Source of the DNA: Sulfurimonas sp.
GTDB lineage: Bacteria > Campylobacterota > Campylobacteria > Campylobacterales > Sulfurimonadaceae
Assembly (NCBI GenBank): GCA_026988735.1
Contig: JALSKR010000154.1
Location: forward strand, 1 to 14,624
Length of the DNA stretch: 14,624 nucleotides
Reading direction: 5' to 3'
Of this stretch, positions 1-8,500 are shown one piece after another; within the stretch, counting starts at the first letter, position 1, and each line of letters starts with the position of its first letter. The position numbers were made by a program, and so were the translations under genes. Under the pieces are notes generated by a model. The model saw nothing but the letters and a program-made list of their open reading frames with translations, was not told where the DNA came from and did not search any database.

Positions 1-155
1 GTAAATTCACAGGCTTCTGTTGTACATCCCGGTGTATTGTCTCTCGGGTAAAAATAGAGTACCACCCATTTTCCTTTTAAGTCCCGCAGACACATCTCTA
101 CATCATCCTGATTCGGCAGGCAAAAATCCGGTGCCTTTTCTCCAACTTCTATCAT
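1..155 (-). CDS. bcp: Thioredoxin-dependent peroxiredoxin, PrxQ/Bcp family (3' part outside window)
   Basis: Partial gene: the first 51 codons are present and the rest lies beyond the left edge. The N-terminus begins MIEVGEKAPDFCLPNQ, and residues 39-51 carry the PrxQ signature DNTPGCTTEACEF, with peroxidatic Cys44 and resolving Cys49 five residues later, the spacing typical of atypical 2-Cys Bcp/PrxQ enzymes. The family reduces hydroperoxides in the cytoplasm using thioredoxin, which would protect a microaerophile or sulfur oxidiser from peroxide. Two extra cysteines (Cys12, Cys22) are visible. The start is supported by a GGAG ribosome site about 8 bases upstream. It lies 102 bases downstream of the DUF420-like gene on the same strand; a weak -10-like CATAGT (180-185, minus strand) may give it its own promoter. 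Family assignment is secure; the exact physiological substrate is not shown. Confidence 0.93.
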   Translation of the reverse strand, partial: MIEVGEKAPDFCLPNQDDVEMCLRDLKGKWVVLYFYPRDNTPGCTTEACEF

Positions 156-206
156 TTTCTTTCTCCTAAAAATAAATTTACTATGCAAACTTCTTGCTCT
201 TTGGAA

Positions 207-224
207 CCCGTACTTCAGTGCGGG
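207..224. repeat. Short GC-rich hairpin in the gap upstream of bcp
   Basis: On the plus strand CCCGTAC and GTGCGGG form a 7-bp stem (one T-G wobble) around a TTCA loop. It stands out against the AT-rich gap 156-257. On the minus strand, the direction of transcription, the stem has one A-C mismatch but outer G-T and A-T pairs can extend it. No T-run follows, so it is not a convincing intrinsic terminator. A 12-bp perfect palindrome GTCTTTAAAGAC (231-242) lies just beside it. It could be a dispersed intergenic repeat, an attenuator or RNA-end stabiliser between the DUF420-like gene and bcp. Confidence 0.45.
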
Positions 225-257
225 CTGTGCGTCTTTAAAGACTAAAGGCAAGGTTTT

Positions 258-737
258 CTAATACACAAACAACAGCAGATATACCCATATACCGCTAAAT
301 GAAGTAAAAACTATACCCAAAAAAGTTTTTAAAGCCAATAATTTATGCTCATTGGACTTTAACCCAGGAAGCACTCCTTTTACAGCTTGATAGTTCGCCT
401 TTATAACCGTACGACTCCAGTATACCAATGTAAGCACGGCTATGATTACATGTAACCCTAATACAATGGAAGCGTAAGTGTGCGAAACACCGCTTCCTTC
501 CATAAAAGCATCAAACCCTCCGCCCATACGGACACCGTATTCAAAATATCCGACAACAATGACCGATACAACAAAAATAACATTTTGAACAAAACCATGT
601 GCCTTGTAAAACTTTTTCCTTGCCAGAGCTATTGCTCCATATACCAACAAAGGTAAAACCGCCACAATAAGTGTCACAACATCCATAAACAAAGGAGCTC
701 TTGTTCCCAAAAACCCCTGCGCAAACATATAATCCAT
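258..737 (-). CDS. DUF420-like integral membrane protein
   Basis: A 159-residue, very hydrophobic protein with about four to five membrane segments (roughly residues 18-38, 50-66, 88-107 and 136-158) and no signal peptide. The start (N-terminal Gly-Phe-Leu-Gly-Thr-Arg), the four spaced histidines His47, His86, His96 and His131, and the C-terminal pattern (His-Lys followed by a segment with Ser-Gly-x-Trp-Val-Tyr-Leu) resemble the DUF420/YozB family, some members of which (CtaM) assist haem-copper oxidase maturation. That role is known only for relatives and cannot be shown here. No cytochrome oxidase gene is in view. The ATG follows the dedA stop by 3 bases with an AAAGG ribosome site inside the end of dedA, so it is the last gene of the tightly packed run from ubiA. 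A second in-frame ATG at codon 4 lacks a ribosome site of its own. Confidence 0.72.
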   Translation of the reverse strand: MDYMFAQGFLGTRAPLFMDVVTLIVAVLPLLVYGAIALARKKFYKAHGFVQNVIFVVSVIVVGYFEYGVRMGGGFDAFMEGSGVSHTYASIVLGLHVIIAVLTLVYWSRTVIKANYQAVKGVLPGLKSNEHKLLALKTFLGIVFTSFSGIWVYLLLFVY

Positions 738-740
738 ATC

Positions 741-1340
741 TTATGCCTTTCTTTTTTGATAAGTGTAGTATATCCAGACTAATATTACCAACAAAACGAA
801 AACTATTATAGTTATCTCTTTTAAGTATTCCTGTATAAGTGCCTGATTTTCTCCTATAAAATAACCCAAAAGTGTCAGAATTAGTGCCCAGATTCCCGCC
901 CCCAGTGTTGTAAAAAGAGAAAATTCGACTATATTCATACGCGCCAGCCCCGCCGGTATAGAAATGAGCTGACGTATCCCGGGAATAAGCCTTCCTGTAA
1001 ATGTAGAAATATGCCCGTGACTTTGAAAATAGTTTTCCATTTTATCAAGTGTTTCAGGAAAAATAAAAAAATATTTTCCAAATTTTAAAAGAAATTTACG
1101 TCCCAGAGTCAGTGCCAGATAATAATTTACAAAGGCACCAAGCAGTGAGCCACCCAAAGCACTTCCCATAATGTAGGCTATGCTCATATCTCCTTTTGCT
1201 GCCAGATATCCGGCAGGAACCAAAACAATTTCACTCGGAAAAGGGATAAACGAAGATTCAATCGCCATCATAATAAAAATGCCAAGATATCCCCAGTCAA
1301 ATATCAAGTCTACCAAATCCTGTGCCAACTCTTTTATCAT
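741..1340 (-). CDS. DedA family (SNARE-associated/VTT domain) membrane protein
   Basis: A 199-residue inner-membrane protein. The N-terminal re-entrant region carries the family motif ESSFIPFPSE (28-37), and the second half has GRLIPGIRQLISIPAG (116-131) with the conserved Arg117 and Arg123, followed by further membrane segments and a basic C-terminus. DedA proteins are half-transporters linked to membrane potential, drug resistance and, for some members, flipping of undecaprenyl phosphate or phosphatidylethanolamine. A position directly after ftsW and murG fits recycling of the C55 lipid carrier used by MurG, but that substrate is inferred from context only. The ATG overlaps the murG stop (ATGA, 1337-1340), so translation is probably coupled. 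Length is normal for the family. Confidence 0.93.
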   Translation of the reverse strand: MIKELAQDLVDLIFDWGYLGIFIMMAIESSFIPFPSEIVLVPAGYLAAKGDMSIAYIMGSALGGSLLGAFVNYYLALTLGRKFLLKFGKYFFIFPETLDKMENYFQSHGHISTFTGRLIPGIRQLISIPAGLARMNIVEFSLFTTLGAGIWALILTLLGYFIGENQALIQEYLKEITIIVFVLLVILVWIYYTYQKRKA

Positions 1341-2359
1341 TTTATCTTCTTTTGCACATCTTGAATCATCTGCTGTGCAACATTCCCGTTTGTATAGTGT
1401 AGAAGTTTTTCACTCTTTTCTTTGAGTTGTGGATTTTTGAGCACCTTGATCAGTTTTGGTTTCAAATTTTTCCCTTCACGTTCGCACCATGCCAAATTCT
1501 CTTTGACAAGAAACTGCGCATTGTAATACTGATGATCAGCTGCGGCATAAGGGTAGGGAACAAAAAACGCAGGGCACCCGTTTGCTGTGAGTTCCCAAAG
1601 TGTTGAAGCACCTGCACGCGAAACAGCAAGATCTGCGCGTGTAATCAGCTCCGGCAGATTTTTTGTAAATCCATAAAGTTCGACTGAAACACCAAGTTTG
1701 TCATACTCCCGCTTTACTCTTTCATAGTCGGCTTCTCCCGCCTGATGTATAATGGCAATATTCATCTTTTGCAACTTATAGGCTACATGTAAAGCCAAAT
1801 CGTTAATCGCCTTTGCTCCGTGAGAACCGCCTAAAAATATAATGGTTTCAAGCTTGTCTCTGACTCTGGCATTTTTATAAAAAAACTCTTTTACCGGGTA
1901 TCCCTTAACCGGAGAATTCTCATCGTATGCAGAAATAAAACTTTTGGCATATCTTTTTAAAAGCTTGTTCAACCTGCCTGCAACCGAATTTTGCTCATGG
2001 ATAAAAAGCGGTATAAAAAGACTCAAAGAGGCAAAAGATGCAGGAGCTGCAGAAAATCCGCCGACACTGTAAACTGCCTGAACTTTATGTTTTTTTAAAA
2101 TCTTTCTTGCTTCTAAAAAGGCTTGAAAAATTTTATAGAGTGCTTTTAGCTTTGCAATACTTTTTTTGTTCACAACACCTGTTGTTTCTAAAAAATAGAC
2201 ATGTGAAAAATTACTGTGGTGTCCAAAATATTTTCTGTCCTGTCCTGAAGCAGAACCGACAAAAATCACCTCATGTCCATCTGCTACCGCAGCTGCAGAC
2301 AAAGACTCGGCAATCATCAAATGCCCCCCTGTTCCGCCGCCTGTAATGCATAATTTCAT
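1337..2359 (-). CDS. murG: UDP-N-acetylglucosamine--N-acetylmuramyl-(pentapeptide) pyrophosphoryl-undecaprenol N-acetylglucosamine transferase
   Basis: MurG, 340 residues, a GT-B glycosyltransferase on the cytoplasmic face of the inner membrane. It adds GlcNAc to lipid I to make lipid II, the peptidoglycan precursor. Visible motifs: glycine-rich loop GGGTGGHL (7-14), HEQN (121-124) in the acceptor region, second glycine loop GGSHGAKAIND (177-187), and the UDP-GlcNAc pocket with RAGASTLWE (248-256) and PYAAADHQYYNA (270-281). Length matches the family. The ATG has an AAGGA site about 8 bases upstream and starts 12 bases after ftsW. The ftsW-murG pair is a remnant of the classical division and cell-wall cluster and supports calling the upstream gene FtsW rather than RodA. 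The 3' end overlaps dedA by 4 bases. The sequence contains one copy of the iterated TACATGTAA motif at 1783-1792, read as Leu-His-Val. Confidence 0.97.
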   Translation of the reverse strand: MKLCITGGGTGGHLMIAESLSAAAVADGHEVIFVGSASGQDRKYFGHHSNFSHVYFLETTGVVNKKSIAKLKALYKIFQAFLEARKILKKHKVQAVYSVGGFSAAPASFASLSLFIPLFIHEQNSVAGRLNKLLKRYAKSFISAYDENSPVKGYPVKEFFYKNARVRDKLETIIFLGGSHGAKAINDLALHVAYKLQKMNIAIIHQAGEADYERVKREYDKLGVSVELYGFTKNLPELITRADLAVSRAGASTLWELTANGCPAFFVPYPYAAADHQYYNAQFLVKENLAWCEREGKNLKPKLIKVLKNPQLKEKSEKLLHYTNGNVAQQMIQDVQKKIK

Positions 2360-2371
2360 ATTTGTTTTTCC

Positions 2372-3538
2372 TTAGTTCATTTTTGCTTTTTTAGATGCCA
2401 TGAGCACCATACCCACGCCAAAAGCAGCGCCCAGCATTGCAGAACCGCCGTATGACAAAAAAGGTACTGAAATTCCTTTAATCGGTGTAATGCCGCTTAT
2501 GCCGTAGGCATTGACCAAGAACGAAAAAGAGAGAATCAGTCCGATGCCTATACTAAAAAGATATATACTGGTGTCTTGTGTCCTGTTGGCTATTTTAAAT
2601 ATACGCTGAATCATCCACAAAAAAATAAAAACAACACAAAAAACACCAAAAAAACCAAACTCTTCCGCAAGTCCTGCCAACACAAAATCGGTATGCACCT
2701 CACTTAAAAACCCCAGTTTGAATGTTCCGTTTGCAAGCCCTGTGCCAAAGAGTCCGCCATTGTGTATGGCATTGAGCGAATGCCCTATCTGGTAGGGTTC
2801 TACTTCAACAGGCACCCGAAGTCTCTCTGCAATCGCGTCAGGCAAGAGGTCAAGCACAGAGTTTTGCGCCAAAGCCCACCATGATTTGATTCTGAGTATT
2901 CTGTGATGTGCCGTTACAATAAAAAGAATAACTGCTCCAAAAATCACACCCAAAATAGACAAGAAAAACCGAAAGCTGCTTCCTGCAAAAATCAGCATAA
3001 AAAGCAGTGTTGCACCAAGGACAACAACCTGACCCAAATCTTTTTGTAAAAAAGCTATGATAAACATTGCCCCTAAAAAAATAACGGCATAGGGCATAAA
3101 CCTTTTAAACTCATTGGAGAGTCCCATACCGTCATGATGCCCGAGTTTGCGAGAAAAACTCCACGCCAGAAAATAGATAAAACCGACCTTGAAAAACTCC
3201 ACCGGTGCAAGAGAAAAACCCGCTATTTTAATCCATCGTTTTGCTCCGCCAACTTCAGAAACAATACTCTCCGGTAAAAACGGCATGGCTATCATTAAAA
3301 TCAAAGAACCAAAAAAGAGAGTGAAACCTATGGGTTTGAGCCACTTGTCCGGATCAAGTTGTGAAAGTACAAAAATTATTGTTATGCTGATAAGACCAAA
3401 AACAGTCTGTCTTATGGCAAAATGAAACTCATTCACACCGAATAGGAGTGTTGTATACGGCGTCAGTGTATACGAAAGGACTATGCTTATGCCAATTAAA
3501 AGTGACACGAGGGTAAAAAGCTTTCTGTCTGCGTTCAC
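2372..3538 (-). CDS. ftsW: SEDS-family peptidoglycan glycosyltransferase FtsW
   Basis: A 388-residue polytopic protein with about ten membrane segments. SEDS hallmarks are present: GGAKRWI (97-103), PVEFFKVG (112-119), QKDLGQ (165-170), the periplasmic loop with HTDFVLAGLAEEFGFFG (282-298) holding the likely catalytic Asp284, and the C-terminal GISGITPIKGISVPFLSYGG (346-365). SEDS proteins polymerise lipid II glycan strands together with a class B PBP; FtsW does so at the septum. FtsW is preferred over RodA because murG follows directly. The start is a GTG: translation begins Met-Asn-Ala-Asp-Arg-Lys just before the first membrane segment, 7 bases after the upstream stop, with only a weak AGAG-like ribosome site, so reinitiation from the upstream gene is likely. 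The cytoplasmic N-tail is very short compared with that of E. coli FtsW. Confidence 0.92.
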   Translation of the reverse strand: MNADRKLFTLVSLLIGISIVLSYTLTPYTTLLFGVNEFHFAIRQTVFGLISITIIFVLSQLDPDKWLKPIGFTLFFGSLILMIAMPFLPESIVSEVGGAKRWIKIAGFSLAPVEFFKVGFIYFLAWSFSRKLGHHDGMGLSNEFKRFMPYAVIFLGAMFIIAFLQKDLGQVVVLGATLLFMLIFAGSSFRFFLSILGVIFGAVILFIVTAHHRILRIKSWWALAQNSVLDLLPDAIAERLRVPVEVEPYQIGHSLNAIHNGGLFGTGLANGTFKLGFLSEVHTDFVLAGLAEEFGFFGVFCVVFIFLWMIQRIFKIANRTQDTSIYLFSIGIGLILSFSFLVNAYGISGITPIKGISVPFLSYGGSAMLGAAFGVGMVLMASKKAKMN

Positions 3539-3545
3539 GCTTGCT

Positions 3546-4070
3546 CTACTTTATCTTATTTATTTTTAATACAAATTCCACTTCAGGTTTGGAAAGGTGC
3601 AGTTCTTTGGAAATTGTCTCTATGGAAACACCCTGCTTGAAAAGTGATATTATTTTTTCATCATCATTCCCGTGAATAGAGGCGGGAATAGAGATCTGTT
3701 TTACACCGCTTTCAAGTTGCAGTATTTTGTTTTGTATCTCATGCTCAATGGTATTAATATTATTTTGTAACTGCTTTATCGCCAAAGAGAGCGGATGTAC
3801 CATATCATAGACACTGCGTTCAATTTCCTGATAAATCTCTTCATCATTCATTCTTTGTGAGTTGTCCTTTATACTGCTTTGTGTCTGGTCAAGCTTTTTT
3901 TTCAGATAATAAAACTCTCTGTTTAAATCTTCAACCACAGAAGCAACTGATCGGATATTTTTTGAGTACTCGGCATCTTTTGTATAAACATAATAGAGCA
4001 GATAAAGAATAATCGCACCAAGTATCACAATGAGATATTCTGTATTGAAACTGAACTGATCCAAATTCAC
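3546..4070 (-). CDS. Membrane-anchored coiled-coil protein with C-terminal HTH-like segment
   Basis: Unrecognised at gene level. 174 residues: one N-terminal membrane segment (about 11-29), a long charged, Gln/Asn-rich coiled coil (about 40-125), and a compact C-terminal helix-turn-helix-like module (about 137-171) of the form 'I-x-L-F-K-x-G-x-S-I-E-x-I-S-K-E-L-x-L-S-x-x-E-V-x-F-V-L'. This order (one membrane helix, coiled coil, HTH-like DUF6115-type tail) recalls the SwrB/YlxL family of Firmicutes, which acts on flagellar export assembly; the resemblance is architectural only. The protein should be a single-pass inner-membrane protein facing the cytoplasm. The start is GTG, overlapping the upstream stop as GTGA (4067-4070), which implies translational coupling with the possible PilZ-like protein. 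A role in division or motility is inferred from position before ftsW and is unproven. Confidence 0.75.
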   Translation of the reverse strand: MNLDQFSFNTEYLIVILGAIILYLLYYVYTKDAEYSKNIRSVASVVEDLNREFYYLKKKLDQTQSSIKDNSQRMNDEEIYQEIERSVYDMVHPLSLAIKQLQNNINTIEHEIQNKILQLESGVKQISIPASIHGNDDEKIISLFKQGVSIETISKELHLSKPEVEFVLKINKIK

Positions 4071-4591
4071 TGTTTTTTCTCTTTGGATTCACGGATTAAG
4101 ATACGTTCGCGTGCAGTGAGATAAGCAGCCCACTCTTTTTCATCACGCTCGTGCATTCTGACAATCTGTGCCAAATTGGGAGAAAGTGCCTTAAAAAACA
4201 CGCCGATATCACGTTTGGGATGCACCGGCATATTGATACGCCCATAGTACTCTTTACCCTCTTGCAGCATAGGCTCTTCAAGTTCAAAATGTTCAAACCC
4301 TATAGCTTTTATATGCGCTTCATTTGTCAAAGAGAGTCTTTTTGGTGTTTCATTTTTTAAAAACATTTCAAGCGCATCTATTTTCCGGTGCAGTTCCACC
4401 ATCAGGTTGAGCAGTACCGGATCGCTCTCTGCTGTTTCGCCACGGGCTTTTGCAAGCTTGAGCCACTGAGAAATCGGATCATCGTCACTTTCGCTCAGTT
4501 GCTGATATTCTCTTTCGTATGCATCTTTGTTCAAATCAGCTTCGGAAAAAACTATAGCAATCGGTGCGGGAACTAAACGGGGTTTATTCAT
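4067..4591 (-). CDS. Conserved cytoplasmic protein, possible degenerate PilZ-like domain
   Basis: A 174-residue soluble protein with no signal or membrane segment. The N-terminal third is acidic and low in hydrophobics. Residues 58-79 form a Leu-rich amphipathic helix (LLNLMVELHRKIDALEMFL), followed by a predicted beta-rich section (about 84-148) with 'L-S-L-T-N-x-x-x-x-x-I-G-F', and a charged C-terminal helix. This layout resembles the atypical (tPilZ-type) PilZ domains, where a helix precedes a beta barrel; the canonical c-di-GMP motifs RxxxR and (D/N)xSxxG are not present, so ligand binding cannot be assumed. The ATG overlaps the ubiA stop (ATGA, 4588-4591), and its own 3' end overlaps the next gene, so three proteins are coupled in translation. 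PilZ assignment is tentative; the gene itself is clearly real. Confidence 0.72.
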   Translation of the reverse strand: MNKPRLVPAPIAIVFSEADLNKDAYEREYQQLSESDDDPISQWLKLAKARGETAESDPVLLNLMVELHRKIDALEMFLKNETPKRLSLTNEAHIKAIGFEHFELEEPMLQEGKEYYGRINMPVHPKRDIGVFFKALSPNLAQIVRMHERDEKEWAAYLTARERILIRESKEKKQ

Positions 4592-5460
4592 GATACTACC
4601 TTGTCTGTTATGATTAAAATTAAAAAAGCAATACCCAGATAGCCGTTAACTGTAAAAAAAGCACGGTCTATCTTTGTAAAATCTTTTCGTACTAATCTCT
4701 GCTCATAATAGAGCACAAATCCACTGCCAACAGCAGCTATATAGGCAAATATTCCAAGATCTGCAGCCCATACAAAAAGGAGCCAAAACAAAACAGCCAG
4801 GGCATGAAAAAGAGCAGAGATAAAGAGTGTAGCATCTGCTCCGTAACGAGACGGAATAGAATACAAATCATTGTCTTTGTCAAAATCCATATCCTGCAAA
4901 GAATAAAGCAGGTCAAATCCTGCAACCCAAAAAATCACACCCAATGAAAGTAAAACCGACCATAAAGGGATAGCAGCACTCACAGCAACCACTCCGGCAA
5001 TAGGTGCAAGCCCTAATGCAAGTCCTAAAACAACATGCGCCAAAGAGCTAAAACGCTTGAAGTAAGAGTACGAAGCCAAAACAAACAAAATAGGAAAGCT
5101 TAACGCAAAGGCAAGAGAATTTATCATATATGCTACGGCAATGAAAATAAGAGCATTGACAACTATAAATATAAGTATGCTTCCCCTGTCAAGTCTGCCG
5201 TCTACATTCGGACGGCTGCTTGTTCTTGGGTTTTTTGCATCAATATCACGATCGGCATAACGGTTTACACCCATTGCAAAATTTCTTGCACTGAGTGCCG
5301 CCAAAACACCTAGAATCAAAAGCCATAGACCAAACCAACCATCTGTTGCCACTATCATCGCTATAAAAATGAATGGCAGAGAAAAGATGGAATGTTCAAA
5401 CATCACAAGTTCATTAAAATCTTTTGCTTTTTGTATTATTCTTTGCAAATCAAACCTCAT
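4588..5460 (-). CDS. mqnP: UbiA-family prenyltransferase, probably MqnP of menaquinone synthesis
   Basis: A 290-residue protein with about eight to nine membrane helices. Both Asp-rich diphosphate/Mg binding motifs of the UbiA superfamily are visible: N66-R-Y-A-D70-R-D-I-D74 and Y186-x3-D190-M-D192-F-D194. Family enzymes transfer a polyprenyl chain to an aromatic acceptor in the inner membrane. Campylobacterota make menaquinone by the futalosine route, in which MqnP prenylates 1,4-dihydroxy-6-naphthoate (or its product), so this is the likeliest substrate; 4-hydroxybenzoate (UbiA) is the alternative name often seen in annotation. The distinction is from lineage knowledge, not from a residue I can point to. 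The start codon is supported by GGAG about 13 bases upstream, a rather long spacing. It lies 42 bases after the hybrid-kinase stop; GATAAAAT in this gap could be a -10. Confidence 0.85.
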   Translation of the reverse strand: MRFDLQRIIQKAKDFNELVMFEHSIFSLPFIFIAMIVATDGWFGLWLLILGVLAALSARNFAMGVNRYADRDIDAKNPRTSSRPNVDGRLDRGSILIFIVVNALIFIAVAYMINSLAFALSFPILFVLASYSYFKRFSSLAHVVLGLALGLAPIAGVVAVSAAIPLWSVLLSLGVIFWVAGFDLLYSLQDMDFDKDNDLYSIPSRYGADATLFISALFHALAVLFWLLFVWAADLGIFAYIAAVGSGFVLYYEQRLVRKDFTKIDRAFFTVNGYLGIAFLILIITDKVVS

Positions 5461-5502
5461 CTCTGTATTTATGCTCCATTTTATCCAAATGTGATTTAAA
5501 TT

Positions 5503-8500
5503 TTAATGATATTGTGCAACTCCTGTTTTAAATACCTCAATATACTCATAAAGTAATTCTACTTTATTTTTATGTTGCATAGCATTCTCTTCCAATGCAC
5601 TTTTTTCTATTGTTTGCATAAGTTCATGTATATCTTCAAGATAGAGTGCGCCTGCCGCACCTTTGAGTTTATGTGCTGTTTCATATATTTTTTTATTGTC
5701 TTGGCTTGTAAAAGCATCTTCAAGTACAGGCACAAGTTCATCTAAACTCTCTAAAAACAAGCTTAAGAGTTTTATTCCGACTTCTTTTCCCACTCCCACT
5801 TTTGTATTTACCTGCTGTAAAATTTTTTCTATGTCTATAGACACAGCATCTTCTGGCCCTTGTGAGTATTTAGCCAAAATTGCTTCTAATTTTGTACTGT
5901 CTATTGGCTTGCTCAGATAATCATTCATACCGCAGGCAAGAAATTTTTCCCTGTCTCCTTTGATGGCATTTGCCGTCAATGCTACAATGGCAACATCAGA
6001 CTGCAGTTCCCTGCGTATATTTTTTGTAGCTTCAAGACCGTTCATAACCGGCATATTGATGTCCATAAAAACCAAATCATACTCATTTTGCGCCACTTTG
6101 TCTACAGCCTCTTTCCCGTTATGCGCAAATTCAAGTGTCACATTTGTATACTTCTTAAAAATTGATTCTATCAACATTCTGTTTATTTCATAATCTTCTG
6201 CAACGAGTACATGTAAATAAAGTTTGTCGCATGCCTCATCTTCTTTGCACCCTCCATGTGTATTGTCTTCTTCAACCGTTTCTTCATCTGCATCACACAG
6301 ATCAAAATCCAAATAAAAGAAAAAATTACTTCCCTCTTTTTCAACAGACTCTACCTGCAGTTCACTGCCAAATACATGCAGCAGATCAGCACTGATACTT
6401 AAGCCAAGTCCTGTTCCTCCGAATCTTCTTGTTGTTGATGTTTCTGCCTGGACAAATGGCTTGAATATCTCTTTGAGTTTATCAGGGGCAATACCAATCC
6501 CACTGTCTTTGATGCTGAAATGGACTCTTTGCTGTGTTGGCGTTTCATGAACCAAAGATATACTAAATGTAACTTTTCCGCACTCAGGAGTAAATTTAAT
6601 GGCATTTGAGAGCAAATTAATCATAACCTGGCGAAGTCGTGTCGCATCACTGTATATACATGATGATATGGCATTATCAATTTCCAACGTATAGTGCAGT
6701 CCTTTTTCATCTGCTACTGATTTGAGCAGTTCATAGGTTGTTGCAAATTCTACAAAAGGATTCAAAGCTACCTTTTCAAGTGAGATTTTATTGTTGGTTA
6801 TTTTTGAAGAGTCTAAAATATCATTGACAATATTAAGCAGTGTTTTTGTCGAACTGCTGATAACATTGAGATATTTTTCCTGTGTTGCATTCAGCCGTGT
6901 TTTACCCAGCAACTCTGTAAAACCCAAAATACCGTTCATCGGTGTTCTGATCTCATGGCTCATATTTGCCAAAAACATTGCCTGTGCTGTTTCGGCCGCT
7001 TCAGCTTTTTTTCTACTCTCTACCAAAGAGGTTACATCTTCGCGAATGGCCATATATTCTATAATTTTATTATTCTCATCATGAATGGGAATTATAGAAC
7101 TCTTTACATAGTAACTGCTTCCGTCTTTTGCCCTGTTTGCAAATTCTCCCTGCCAGATGTTTCCTTTTCTTATTTCCCTCCACATCTCGGCAAAGACCTC
7201 ATCAGGGACATCAGGGTCACGGACAATACTGTGCGATTTGCCAATAAGTTCTTCTTTTGTATAGCCGCTCACTTCCTCAAAACGTTCATTTACATAGGTA
7301 ATGTTTCCAAGCGTATCTGTTCTTGAAATTATGACAACACTGTCAAGTGCTTTTAAAAATTCATCAAGTTTAAACTTCGATGCTTTGAAGTTTCTCTCTT
7401 TTTCTTTGAGTTCACTTGTCACATAGTCAATTAAATTAAAAAGTGCACTGTCAGTCTTTGAAACATTTTTATCTCTTCTTTTTTCTCTACACTTGCTTTT
7501 GAGTGTACGTGTTCCTTTTTCGTGCAGAAAAAGTATAGTTGTTGTAATATTGAGCAGTCTTGCCCTTGTATTATTGAGAAAAAATTCTCCGAAGGTAAAA
7601 AAGCCCGATGTAGGTGCTTTTTGTTCAAGCAGTCGAAATGTTTTTTCAAGCTCTTTGCCTAAAAATTGTTTTCGAGCAAGACATGAGTATATAAAACAGG
7701 ACTGCAGTGACTCCTCATCAAAAAGTCTATTCTTTGTATTGTATTGATTTACCAGTGTTCTGCTTCCTATACCAAAACGAACTTTCTCACCCTCTTCAAG
7801 ATTTCCCCCATATAAAAGACTGCCATCATCATTTACATGTAACATTGACCGTGCTATAAATATATCCTCTTCCTGGCAAATTAGCGGAAACTCTATCGTA
7901 GAAGCCGGCATATTGTCTACTGCAAATGCTCCAAGTACTTCCGCATACACATCTTTTACCGGACGATTGTCAATTTCATATACTCTTGCACCCTCGGATT
8001 TGGTAATAGTAAAAGTCGGTCCAACCGCTCTCCACCCCAGGTTATAATCCTGATATACCTCTAAGTCCTCTCCTTTTAAGGCAACACATACCGCACCACC
8101 GTCAAAAACCTTATTTTGAAAAATAGTATATGTTTGTTTGAAATCAAGCATATCCCCTGCCATACCGCCTGCAAGTACAACATTATTGAGATTCAACACA
8201 GAGAGTCCGTAGAGATACTCCTGTCCGTTATGCTGCAGTCCGTCTAAAAATGTAATAACACATTTCGTCTCTTTATCAAAAACCTTTTTAGAAAGTGCAA
8301 CCCCTAAGGCATAAGACTCCTCGCCTCTTTCATAGTAAGCATGAAGCCTTGTTTTTTCAAACACAGAGATACTGATAACAGTGCTGTTTTCCAGCATCTC
8401 ACCATTCATAATTTCTCCCGCTGTAGAGGCACCGATCAATGCTGCATTTGGCAGTGTAGCATGTATTTGTGAAGCGATATTCTCTATTTCCTCTTGAGAA

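Noticed and set aside
231..242. Palindrome GTCTTTAAAGAC as a terminator or operator
   Set aside because: Perfect but AT-rich, too short for a stable terminator and without a T-run; kept only as part of the intergenic observation.
2038..2346. Plus-strand reading frame antisense to murG
   Set aside because: murG motifs are intact on the opposite strand, and the antisense product has no recognisable feature.
6955..7326. Plus-strand reading frame of 123 codons inside the hybrid kinase gene
   Set aside because: Antisense to intact PAS and HisKA coding sequence, with no recognisable domain, and similar antisense frames recur throughout this gene.
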